Origin: CAWGXG01 sp963826505
GTDB taxonomy: Bacteria; Chloroflexota; Anaerolineae; Aggregatilineales; Aggregatilineaceae
Length of the DNA stretch: 64,000 bases
Assembly (NCBI GenBank): GCA_963826505.1
Contig: CAWGXG010000009.1
Location: 62,001-126,000 of the forward strand
Direction: 5' to 3'
How positions within the stretch are numbered: position 1 is the stretch's first letter; every line of letters begins with the position of its first letter. This document shows positions 33,944-42,745 of this stretch, piece by piece. Under the pieces are notes generated by a model. That model had not been told where the DNA came from. It ran no database searches and saw only the letters and a list, made by a program, of their open reading frames with translations. The position numbers and the translations under genes are program-made.

Positions 33944-35217
33944 ATGAAGATCCGTCTTTTGCTTGTACTGTCGTTGTTAGTCACGGCACTGGGCTTCGCC
34001 TCTGTGTCGGCCCAGGAGCCGGTCACTGTCTCGATTTACTTCCCGATCTCGGTGGATAGTCCGATCACCGACATCTTGAACGGCTATGCCGACACCTATA
34101 TGGCGGCTAACCCCGGTGTCAACATTTCGTTCTCGTTCGAAGGTGGCTACGCCGACGTCAAGACTAAACTGCTGACCACCAAAGAAGGCGGCGGTGACCT
34201 GCCCGCGCTGGCCATCATGCTGGCGACAGATATCTACGATTTGCGCAACGCCGAAGCGATCCAGCCGCTGGATTCCTACGCCAGCGCTGATTACCTGGGC
34301 GATTTCTTCCCGACCTGGCTCTCCAACAGCTATTACGACTACAACCAGGACGGCACGCCAGAGCTGTACGGTATCCCCTTCCAGCGTTCGACCGTGGTGA
34401 TGTACTACAATCTCGACCTGCTGGACGCAGCCGGTCTGCAACCGCCCCAGAATTGGGACGAGCTGGCCACTGACGCCCAGGCGCTCACCACCCCCGATCG
34501 TTGGGGCATCCTGATCCCCAACAGCTGGCCCTACTGGGAACTGCAACCCTTCGCCATCGGCGCGGGCGAGAACATCGTCACCGAGAGCGATTCCGAAGTG
34601 TTCTTCAACACTCCCGCGGTGATCGACGCGCTGCAATACTGGCTGGACCTGTTCAAAGTCTATAAAGCCACACCCGTCGGCGTGCAGGACAATTGGGGCG
34701 ATGCGACCGGTATGTTCGAAGACGAGTTCCGCCGCGATGATCGTCCACAGCACCGGCTCGCTGAGCGGCATCAACGCCAACTCCGACTTCAACTGGGGCG
34801 TCAGCGCGATCCCCGGCAAAGATGGCGGCTTCTTCACCACCACCGGCGGCGGCAACCTGTACATGGTCGCGGGCATCGACGACGCGACGGCGCAGGCCGC
34901 CTGGAAGTTCGTGGAATGGCTGACCTCGCCCGAGCAGGCTGTCGATTGGAGCATCAAGACCGGCTACATCGCCACCCGCATGAGCGGCCTGGATCTGGAC
35001 ACCTGGCAGAATTATGTTGCCGAGGTGCCGCAGGCTGCCGAAGCCGCCGCGACGATCGACGTAGCGGGCCGCGAGTTCTCGACGCAGTCGCTGAACGACG
35101 TGCGCAACATCTTCCACGGCTACATCCTGAAAGTGCTCAACGAAGAAATGTCGCCCGCAGACGCGATGGCCGCGGCTCAAACCGAAGTCCGACGCGATCT
35201 TGAGCATCTACCAGTAA
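33944..35217 (+). CDS. ABC carbohydrate-binding protein (family 1 type), two frameshifts as read
   Basis: About 423 residues from the ATG at 33944 (AGGAGA eight bases upstream). Signal peptide MKIRLLLVLSLLVTALGFAS cut near SAQ. The mature protein has the extracellular solute-binding fold: VTVSIYFPISVDSPITDILN, LYGIPFQRSTVVMYYNLDLL, NWDELATDAQALT, WGVSAIPG, AWKFVEWLTSPEQAVDWS. One inserted C near 34729 and one near 35190 break the frame; removing them gives FEDEFAAMIVHSTGSLSG and the natural end EVDAILSIYQ at 35217. It has no lipobox, so it is either free outside the membrane or held by its signal. It feeds sugar or sugar-phosphate to the permeases that follow. Confidence 0.88.
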
Positions 35218-35248
35218 ACCCGGATCGTCTGGCCCACTGAGCCAACCC

Positions 35249-35286
35249 GGAGACGCTTGCCTGCGTGCAGGCGTCTCCTCTTTTTT
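35249..35286 (+). terminator. terminator between binding protein and permease genes
   Basis: GGAGACGC (35249-35256) with GCGTCTCC (35271-35278), then a T run. Partial termination here would give more binding protein than permease, as is common in ABC sugar operons. Confidence 0.75.
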
Positions 35287-35338
35287 CCCGTTCTCGATCA
35301 GTCCAGCGATCCCTTACACGCCGTTGAAGGACCACCGC

Positions 35339-36332
35339 ATGACTGCAACCGCATCCTCCCTCAAAACCTATTGGAATCAGCGGCTGCGCCACCGGCTCAA
35401 ACCGCTGCCCTACTTATTGCTGCTGCCGACCTTATATTTCGTGTTCTTATTTACGATCCTGCCCACGTATAAAGTGCTGCGCGACAGCCAGACGTATTAC
35501 CACCCCAGCCGCCCGGATCGAAAGATCGTGACCGATCTGCAACTGCCGGGCATCACACCCGAACAGCGCAGTATTCGCGGCCCGTACAACGTGGGCACGG
35601 CCTACTTCCAGGCCATGCTCGACAGTCAGAACACGATCGGTAAGTATTTTCAGCGGGTGATGCGCAACACGTTGATCTATGTCGCTGGCGACGGTACCGC
35701 TGAGTATGCTGCTGGCCTTTGCCTTTGCCGTGTTGGTCAACCGCAGCGTGCGCTGGATCGGGCTGGCGCGCATTGCGTTCTTCTATCCTACTATGCTGCC
35801 GATGGTCAGTGCGGCGACGATCTGGCTGTTCTTCTTCACGCCCGGCTACGGGCTTTGGAATACAGCGCTGCGCTTTCTTGGCTATCACGGCGCGGAAAAC
35901 TGGGTGATCAATTCCAACCTGGCGCTGTGGAGTCTGGTGATCGTCGCCGTTTGGAAAAACGCTGGCTACTACATGATCTTTTACCTGGCCGGGCTGCAAA
36001 ACCTGCCCGAAGACGTCTACGAAGCGGCGGCGCTGGACGGCGCGAGCTGGCTCCGACAGATGGCGAGCATCACCTTGCCGCTGCTGCGCCGCACAACGTT
36101 ATTCGTCAGCGTGATTGCCGTGATCGGGGCCTTCCAAACGATCGATCACGCCCTGGTCATGACGTACCAGCTCGTGACGGGCGAGGCGGATCTATTGCTA
36201 TATGCCATCTACCAGGAGCGGTTTACCTTCCAGGATTACGGACTGGCTAACGCGATGACGGTCGTCATGATCGGAATTCTGCTCATGCTGACCGTCGCGA
36301 ATTTCTTGATCTCGGAGCGTGACAATGAGTAG
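35339..36332 (+). CDS. ABC sugar permease, MalF-like, one frameshift as read
   Basis: About 330 residues from the ATG at 35339 (GAAGGAC upstream). Six membrane helices (LPYLLLLPTLYFVFLFTILP, MLLAFAFAVLVNRSV, TMLPMVSAATIWLFFFTPGY, LVIVAVWKNAGYYMIFYLAG, VSVIAVIGAFQTIDHALVM, VMIGILLMLTVANFLI) and the cytoplasmic EAA loop EAAALDGASWLRQMASITLP that docks the ATPase. One base near 35687 must be removed. The stop overlaps the next gene's start by eight bases. No ATPase gene is nearby, so a shared sugar ATPase elsewhere is expected. Confidence 0.88.
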
Positions 36333-37276
36333 CAGCGCCCTGTCCCTGACCGCAGTCCCCACGCCCCCGCGCCGTCTGCCCTGGCAGCGTTGGTTGCTCA
36401 ACGCCGTGACGGTCGCGCTGTGCGTGTTATGGTCCGTTCCGATCGCCTGGGCGACGGTCGTCTCGTTCCGCCCGGCGAGCGATGTGCTCGGCGCGGGCGA
36501 TGTCTGGTTCAGTCACAGTCTGTACGCTCAACAGCTACGAGAAGGTGGTCCAGCTCGCGCCGTTCTTCCCCAATTTCGAAAGAGGACGGCTTCCCAGGCC
36601 ATTCGTACTACGCCAACACATTGGAATGGGTGCTGCTGGCGCTGGTCGTGCAGGTCATCACCGTGACGCTGGCGGGCTTCGCCTTCGCCCATTACGATTT
36701 CGTGGGTAAGCGGCTTGTTGTTCGGGGTGATCCTGCTGCAAATGATGATTCCAACGGCGGTGCTGCTGGTGCCCAACTTCATCACGATCCGCGAGTTCTC
36801 GACCGCGACGCTGGGCATCCCCCGCGCCTTGTTTTACAAACAGATTTCCGCTCTACGACACACCCATGGCGATCGCGCTACCCTATTTCGGGTCCGCGTT
36901 TGGCACGTTCCTGATGCGGCAGGCGTTTCTGGGCGTCCCGCGCGATCTGGTCGACGCCGGGATCGTGGATGGCTGCCGCTGGTATCACCTGCTGCGCCAC
37001 GTCTATCTGCCGCCATGCTGGCCCTCGCTGACCGCGTTCGGACTGGTGAGCGTGAGCTTCCACTGGAACGAGCTGCTGTGGCCGCTGGTCATCACCAGCG
37101 AGAAAGCCCGCCCGCTGACGATGGGGCTGCTGCGCTTCACCCAGCTCACCGACATCGGCGCGCAGTGGAGCCTGGTCATGGCCGCGACGATGATCATCGT
37201 CGCGCCGCTGCTGCTGGCCTTCCTGTTCTTCCAGCGCCAGTTTATCCAGAGCTTCCTCTATTCCGGCATGAAATAG
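36325..37276 (+). pseudogene. ABC sugar permease, MalG-like, frame-broken as read
   Basis: Starts MSSSALSLTAVPTP and, across four frames, follows MalG-type permeases: WLLNAVTVALCVLWSVPIAW, FSHSLTLNSYEKVVQLAPFF, NTLEWVLLALVVQVITVTLA, LLFGVILLQMMIPTAVLLVP, MAIALPYFGSAFGTFLMRQA, the EAA-like loop VPRDLVDAGIVDGCRWY, and the C-terminal LLLAFLFFQRQFIQSFLYSG. Single inserted bases near 36523, 36585, 36711 and 36849 account for every break. Good conservation between them argues the gene is intact in the cell. It pairs with the MalF-like subunit in the membrane. Confidence 0.82.
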
Positions 37277-37291
37277 CCGGAGCGTCTCCAC

Positions 37292-37331
37292 ACGGGCGGG
37301 CCGCAGGAGTCCTGCGGCCCGCCCGTTTTTG
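37292..37331 (+). terminator. strong terminator of the sugar ABC operon
   Basis: 16-base perfect stem (37292-37307 with 37311-37326), AGT loop, TTTTT. Confidence 0.9.
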
Positions 37332-37434
37332 TTGGCATTACGGCCTTCCGCGATTGCGTTTTCTTGCCGCGTCTGCCCCGGTTGCCAAACGCGCCCCGCT
37401 GTGGGATGATCTGGCGACGAAAGGAAGCAACCTG

Positions 37435-37986
37435 ATGACTTATGGCGATCTGTTGGCTGCTGCGCAGGCCGATCCCGCTGGGGCGGATTATCACGCGCTG
37501 CGCATGGCCTATACCCAATCGGAAGTATACGATCCCTATACCCAGGCGGCGGAACAGGTCGAAGGGCTGCGCGCCGCGCTTCAAGCCGGTAACTTTCCGG
37601 AGGCGCTCAACGCGGTCGACGCGCTGCTGGACTTCAACTATCTCGACATCGAAACCCACATGACCGCCGACTTCATTTATACGCGCCTGGAGCAAGCCGA
37701 TCCTGCTGCATACCACCGTGCCTTCGCCCAGGGGTTGATCCAGGCAATCATGGCGACCGGCGACGGGCGCGATCCAGCCTCGGCTTTTATCGTGATGGCC
37801 GTGCGCGAAGAATATCTGCTGCTGCGCCTGCTGGGTTTTCGCCCGTCGGGCCAGCGACTGCTGCAAGAGAATGGTCACTGGATCGACGTGATCGATGCGA
37901 CACATCGCGAAACAGGCGAACAGGCGCAGTTTTATTTCAACGTTGACTTGCCGCGCGGCTGGCTGTCGGAGCACTTACAAGAGTGA
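37435..37986 (+). CDS. DUF4919-family protein
   Basis: 183 residues from the ATG at 37435 with AAAGGAAG nine bases upstream (the frame is open far upstream through the permease but not coding there). Family features: YDPYTQAAEQVEGL, ALLDFNYLDIETHMTADFIY, DPASAFIVMAVREEYLLLRL and QAQFYFNVDLP. Soluble, no signal peptide. The molecular role of DUF4919 is unknown. It stands alone between the ABC operon terminator and the oxidase genes. Confidence 0.75.
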   Translation: MTYGDLLAAAQADPAGADYHALRMAYTQSEVYDPYTQAAEQVEGLRAALQAGNFPEALNAVDALLDFNYLDIETHMTADFIYTRLEQADPAAYHRAFAQGLIQAIMATGDGRDPASAFIVMAVREEYLLLRLLGFRPSGQRLLQENGHWIDVIDATHRETGEQAQFYFNVDLPRGWLSEHLQE

Positions 37987-38059
37987 GCCGCGCGGCGCCG
38001 TCTCATGCACCGGATCACGGCGCGCGCTATTGCGGGATCTGACCGGGTGAAACGGCCAT

Positions 38060-38115
38060 ATTTGAGGGTATTTTTTCAAATAAAAACTGTTTTTTATTCT
38101 AAATATGGGTATAAT
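38060..38115 (+). promoter_or_regulatory. AT-rich promoter region of the oxidase genes
   Basis: TATAAT at 38110-38115 with a weak -35 (CTGTTT, 17-base spacer). Upstream, ATTTGA (38060-38065) and TCAAAT (38076-38081) form an inverted repeat with a 10-base spacer. The 37987-38307 gap is otherwise empty; a GC-rich inverted repeat at about 37990-38025 may end the preceding gene. Confidence 0.45.
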
Positions 38116-38307
38116 TGTGAATAAGGGTTCTTTTGGGGTTAAATTGCGTAACGCGTCACTCTTTGCACCCTCGCCCACCGGCCCGGTGACGGACTGAGCC
38201 AATAATCCCCACAGCTTATTCAACGTGCTCCCAGGCTGATGCCTGGCAGGCACGTGACGTCACAACTGGTACGGCCTGGCGCGGTTTTCATGCAGGAAAA
38301 ACAACAT

Positions 38308-39408
38308 ATGACACTCAACGCTCGCAAAACACGAATCGGAGTGATGGCAGGAATCGTCGTGGTGCTGGCAGCACTGCTCTTACCTTCGACGGCTCTGGCA
38401 CACGGTGGCGAAGGTGGCGCGCCGCAGAGCAGCATCAATGGGCTGTTCGACATCACGTTTTGGATCGCGCTCCCGATCTTCATCCTGGTCGAAGGGTTGA
38501 TCCTTTTCGCGATTTTCCGCTACCGGCGGCGGCGCAAAGATGAGATGCCGGAACAAATCGAGGGCAACAAACCACTGGAAATCTCCTGGACGGTGCTGTC
38601 CTTCGTGATCGTGACCGTCTTGTTCATTCTGACACTGCGCGCCCTGCAAACCGATTACAAAGCCAAAGCCGAAAACGGCAGCACCGCGCCATTTATGACC
38701 GTGCAAGTTGACGCCTACATGTTCAATTGGGATTACACCTATTTCATGGGCGAAGACGAGCCGACCGACCTCATCACGACGCACACCCTGACGATCCCCG
38801 CTCAACGCAACGTCTTCCTCAAGATCGAGTCCAAGGATGTGCAGCATAGTTTCTGGGTGCCGAAACTGGCCGGTAAGGTTGACGCCATCCCTGGCCGGAC
38901 CAACACCATGTGGCTCAACGTGGACAAGCCGGGCACCTATCTCGGCAACTGCGCCGAATACTGCGGCGCGATGCATTACGAAATGACCATCGAAGTCGAC
39001 GTGCTCGCCCCGGCCGATTTTGACGCGTGGATGGCTCAACAGATGACCGCGATGGGGCAGTTTGTGCCAATGGGCGTCGACATGGATACTCCGCTGCCGC
39101 CCGGTGACGCGACACGCGGCGAACAGAAATTCACCGAACAGGGCTGCGTAGCCTGCCACGGACCCGAAGAGGGCATGGGGCCGATGCTGCCTAACATGAT
39201 GCGCGACGCGAGTTCGCACGAGGGCTATACCCCCGAGCAGTTCCTGCGCGAATCGATCCTGATGCCGTGCAATTACGAGACGCCCGGCTTCAACTGCCAG
39301 ATCATGTCCCCCGACTACGGTAAGAAACTCGACGCGCAAGGGCTGGCGGACATCATCGAATATTTGAAGACGTACAACGGGCCAGGCGACTCAGAATCTC
39401 AGGACTAA
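38308..39408 (+). CDS. coxB: cytochrome c oxidase subunit II fused to cytochrome c (caa3 type)
   Basis: 366 residues from the ATG at 38308 (AGGA upstream); an in-frame ATG at 38239 would add 23 residues without a ribosome site. Signal peptide 1-31, two membrane helices (FWIALPIFILVEGLILFAIF, TVLSFVIVTVLFILTLRAL), then the CuA domain with DVQHSFWVP and the ligand cluster CAEYCGAMHYEM. The C-terminal ~100 residues are a cytochrome c domain with heme site CVACH (QGCVACHGPEEG) and a distal Met region. It takes electrons from a soluble donor, possibly the cytochromes c at 14.8-17.8 kb, and passes them to CuA. First gene of the oxidase operon. Confidence 0.95.
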   Translation: MTLNARKTRIGVMAGIVVVLAALLLPSTALAHGGEGGAPQSSINGLFDITFWIALPIFILVEGLILFAIFRYRRRRKDEMPEQIEGNKPLEISWTVLSFVIVTVLFILTLRALQTDYKAKAENGSTAPFMTVQVDAYMFNWDYTYFMGEDEPTDLITTHTLTIPAQRNVFLKIESKDVQHSFWVPKLAGKVDAIPGRTNTMWLNVDKPGTYLGNCAEYCGAMHYEMTIEVDVLAPADFDAWMAQQMTAMGQFVPMGVDMDTPLPPGDATRGEQKFTEQGCVACHGPEEGMGPMLPNMMRDASSHEGYTPEQFLRESILMPCNYETPGFNCQIMSPDYGKKLDAQGLADIIEYLKTYNGPGDSESQD

Positions 39409-39426
39409 GGGGAGATAAGCACGATT

Positions 39427-41066
39427 ATGGCAACTGCAGCGACTACACAAGGGGTGATGCGCAGACCGTCCGGCATCATGGACTGGCTCACCACCGTCGA
39501 TCACAAGAAGATCGGCATCATGTACGTGATCACGACGTTTGCATTTTTCGTGGTCGGGCGTCGTCCTGGCCGAGATCATGCGCGCGGAACTGGCCCAGCC
39601 CGGCAAGCAGTTGGTCACGCCGACCGAATACAACGAGATTTTCTCGATGCACGGCTCGACTATGATCTTCCTGTTCGTCATCCCCATGCTGGCCGGGCTG
39701 GCGAACTACGCCGTGCCGCTGATGATCGGCGCGCGAGACATGGCTTTCCCCCGGCTGAATGCACTGAGCTACTGGCTGCTGCTGTTCGGCGGTCTGACCA
39801 TGTATGGCGGTTTTCTGACCGAAGGCGGCGCGGCGGCTAACGGCTGGACGGCCTATCCGCCGCTGAGCAGCAAGGAATTCGCGCCCGGCTATGGCACGGA
39901 CCTGTGGCTGATCGCGGTGGCGCTGGTCGGGACTTCATCGCTGATCGGTGCGATTAATTTCATCGTGACGATCACGCGCATGCGCGCACCCGGCATGACG
40001 TGGATGAAGATGCCGCTCTTCCCCTGGACCGTGTACGTGATGGCCTTCATGATCCTGTGCGCGACGCCGGTGCTGACCGGCGCGGGCGTGATGCTGCTCA
40101 TCGATCGCAACCTGGGCACGCAGTTTTTCAGCGCGATCGGCGGGCGGCGACCCGGTGCTGTGGCAGCACCTGTTCTGGTTCTACTCGCACCCGGCGGTCT
40201 ATATCATCGTGCTGCCCGCGATGGGCATCATCTCCGAAGTGATCCCGGTCTTTTCGCGCAAGCCGATTTTCGGCTATACGACGATGGTCATCTCGACGGT
40301 CTTCATCGGGGCGCAGGGCTTCGCTACGTGGGTTCACCACATGTATACGGTAGGTCTACCGCCCGCGCTCGAAGCGCTGTTCGTATTCACGACGATGGTC
40401 ATCGCCGTGCCGACCGGCGTCAAAATGTTCAACTGGGTCTTCACCATGATCGGCGGGTCGCTGCGCTTTGATACGCCGATGTTGTACGCTATCGGCTTCC
40501 TGGGGACCTTCCTGATCGGCGGCATTACCGGCGTCTTCCAGGCGATTCTGCCCATCGACGAGCTGGTCCACGACTCGCAGTGGATCGTCGCCCACCTGCA
40601 TTACACGGTGTTTGGCGGCGGCGGGTTCGGCATCTTCGCCGGGTTGTATTACTGGTGGCCGAAGATGTTCGGCTATAAGCTCAACGAACGGCTGGGCAAG
40701 ATCCAATTCTGGACGCTGTTCGTCGGCTTCCACATCACCTATTTTCCGCTGCACATCCTGGGCATTTGGGGCATGCCGCGCCGCGTCTACGATTACGCGC
40801 CCGATCGAGGCTGGACCGATCTCAGCCTGATGTCGTCCATCGGCGGGGCGATCATGGGCGTGTCCGTCGTGATTTTGATCTACAACATGATCCAGAGCGC
40901 GCGGCAGCACGCGCCAGCGGGTGATGATCCCTGGGAAGGCGACACTTTGGAATGGATGACCAGCTCACCGCCGCCGGAATACAATTTCGCGCATGTTCCG
41001 GTTGTTCACAGCCGCCGCCCGGCGCGCGATGCCCGGCTCGGCCTGGTTGAGGGGGAAGTAGACGCC
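39427..41066 (+). CDS. coxA: cytochrome c oxidase subunit I, A2-type heme-copper oxidase, two frameshifts as read
   Basis: About 545 residues. Starts MATAATTQGVMRR with GGGGAG upstream. Features: low-spin heme region FSMHGSTMIFLFVIPMLAGL, CuB-site WQHLFWFYSHPAVY, K-channel helix, high-spin heme helix IVAHLHYTVFGGG. The YSHPAVY motif in place of GHPEVY (no Glu at the D-channel end) marks an A2-subfamily oxidase. Single inserted G residues near 39557 and 40141 break the frame; removal gives FFVVGVVLAEIMRAE and SAIGGGDPVLWQHLF. No stop separates it from subunit III at 41067, which is in the same frame, so a I-III fusion as in Thermus caa3 is possible; alternatively a stop is hidden by another base error. 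Confidence 0.92.
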
Positions 41067-41873
41067 ATGACAACCGACATGCAACTTGCGTCTGAAGACA
41101 TCCGCATCGCAGAGCAAACTCCCGGTGCCGATCACGACGCGCCCGAAGATATTCACCTGCCATCACCGAGCATTGCGCCGCTGATCGTCGGCGGCGGGGC
41201 CACGCTGCTGCTGATCGGCGCGATTGCCCATGTGCTGCTACCCGTGGGTTTGATCCTGGTGGTGGGCGGCGTACTGCGGTTGGCGCGCTTCCCCGAAGTG
41301 GACATGCACGCCACGTATTTCCCGCAGCTCAACAGCCGCAAACTGGCGATGTGGGTCTTCCTGGCGTCGGAAGTGATGTTCTTCACGTCGTTGATCGCGG
41401 TGTTCATCGCGTTCAAAGTGTTGAATCCGGAAGCCTTCCATGAAGCGCACAACATCCTCAGCCTGCCACTGGCCACGTTGGGCACGTCCGTGCTGATCAT
41501 CAGCTCGTTCGCGGTGGTGATGGGCCTGGAAGCGCTGCAAGCCGACGACCGGCGCGTCTTCTTCAACTGGATGGGCCTGACGCTGGTTTTTGGCCTGGTG
41601 TTCGTCAGCATCCAGGCCATCGAGTGGTCGGCGCTGATGAGCGAAGGCATCAAGGGCAGCAGCATCTTCGGCACGCCGTTTTTCGTGACGACGGGCTTTC
41701 ACGGTCTGCACGTGCTGGGCGGGGTGGCGTGGCTGGCGCTGCTGTTAGGGCGCGCCGCGCGCGGGGAATATTCCTCCAAGAATTACCTGGGCGTGGAAAT
41801 GTTCGGGCTGTACTGGCACTTCGTGGATGTCGTGTGGATCGTGCTGTTCACCGTCATCTACCTGATTCACTAG
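41067..41873 (+). CDS. coxC: cytochrome c oxidase subunit III
   Basis: 268 residues from the ATG at 41067, chosen because GAGGGGGAAG lies eight bases upstream. Charged N-terminal 40 residues, two helices near the start (IVGGGATLLLIGAIAHVLL, VGLILVVGGVL), then the typical subunit III helices: MWVFLASEVMFFTSLIAVFI, TLGTSVLIISSFAVVMGLEA, GLTLVFGLVFVSIQAIEW, TTGFHGLHVLGGVAWLALLL and EMFGLYWHFVDVVWIVLFTV. The Glu of ASEVMFF and the WHFVD(V)VW motif are intact. It stabilises subunit I in the cytoplasmic membrane. In the same frame as coxA with no stop in between. Confidence 0.9.
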   Translation: MTTDMQLASEDIRIAEQTPGADHDAPEDIHLPSPSIAPLIVGGGATLLLIGAIAHVLLPVGLILVVGGVLRLARFPEVDMHATYFPQLNSRKLAMWVFLASEVMFFTSLIAVFIAFKVLNPEAFHEAHNILSLPLATLGTSVLIISSFAVVMGLEALQADDRRVFFNWMGLTLVFGLVFVSIQAIEWSALMSEGIKGSSIFGTPFFVTTGFHGLHVLGGVAWLALLLGRAARGEYSSKNYLGVEMFGLYWHFVDVVWIVLFTVIYLIH

Positions 41874-41931
41874 TGGGGCGCTGGACGCTGAAGGCTCTCA
41901 GCCAACTGTGTGACGTTGCGACGAGGACATC

Positions 41932-42528
41932 ATGAATTCAGATACCGTGTTATTGCTGACCTTCTGGGTCATGACTGGGGCATTCATCGGCGGCGTGGTC
42001 ACGCCGGTTATCGCGGCCAACAAGCGCGTGGACGACTGGCTGGCGATGGTGATTGGGGTCGTGGTCGGTGCCGTGGGGAACGTGATCCTGCTGGCGGCGC
42101 TGTGGCTGCTGATATGGATGCAGGCCGATCGCGGTCTGGTACAGTCAACGTGGCGCGCGGACACGTCCAGCCTGGACGAAGTTCTGGCGTCGGTGGGCGC
42201 AGGCGGATCCCCGGCCGCCGAAATGACCGCCATGCTGCGCGCGAATTTCTGGCCGGCTCCGCTGGCGTCGGGCCATTCGCACCGCATTACGTATGTGGGC
42301 GTGTTCGCGGCGCTGGCCGTGATCACGTTTGTCGAAGTGCTGCTGACCGTGCTCAGTCTGCCCTTCCCGGTCACCGGGCCGCTGGTGGCGCTGTCCACCA
42401 GCAAAGTGCTGTTGGTCGTGCTCTATTTCATGCATCTGCGCTATGACAGCCCGATCTACGCGGCGATTTTCTCGTTCGCGCTGCCGTTCGCCTTCCTGGT
42501 AGTGGCCGTACTGGCCCTCGCGGCGTAA
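41932..42528 (+). CDS. cytochrome c oxidase subunit IV-like protein
   Basis: 198 residues. Two N-terminal helices (FWVMTGAFIGGVVTPVIAA, AMVIGVVVGAVGNVILLAAL), a soluble stretch, then the bacterial subunit IV signature: HRITYVGVFAALAVITFVEV, LVALSTSKVLLVVLYFMHLR and IFSFALPFAFLVVAVLA. YFMHL is the usual landmark. The N-terminal helix pair is an addition to the ~95-residue standard form. Last gene of the oxidase operon, 58 bases after coxC; a hairpin terminator follows. Confidence 0.8.
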   Translation: MNSDTVLLLTFWVMTGAFIGGVVTPVIAANKRVDDWLAMVIGVVVGAVGNVILLAALWLLIWMQADRGLVQSTWRADTSSLDEVLASVGAGGSPAAEMTAMLRANFWPAPLASGHSHRITYVGVFAALAVITFVEVLLTVLSLPFPVTGPLVALSTSKVLLVVLYFMHLRYDSPIYAAIFSFALPFAFLVVAVLALAA

Positions 42529-42561
42529 CTCCCCGGAACACCCGGCAATCTTTGCCTCCTG

Positions 42562-42607
42562 AGCCCCTCTCCTCCGCGCGAATTGTAGCCGGGAGAAAGG
42601 GGCTTTT
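42562..42607 (+). terminator. terminator after the oxidase operon
   Basis: AGCCCCTCTCC (42562-42572) pairs with GGAGA-AA-GGGGCT (42592-42604) with a two-base bulge, then TTTT. Its CCCCTCTCC/GGAGAGGGG style resembles the repeated GC-rich elements at 6.7 and 30.2 kb. Confidence 0.6.
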
Positions 42608-42745
42608 GCGTTTGCGGGTTGGGTGGGCAAGTCCTCCTGCTATCATCCATATCCGAACATGCGAAAATATGTTAGGCTAGAGCCATATCTCACCACCGTA
42701 GCTGCCTTGGACAGGCACAGCGCCTGCAAAAAAGTGATTCCGACT

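Noticed and set aside
38060..38081. FNR/CRP-type binding site before the oxidase genes
   Set aside because: The half-sites are 10 bases apart instead of the 4-6 of FNR/CRP sites; kept only as an unassigned inverted repeat.
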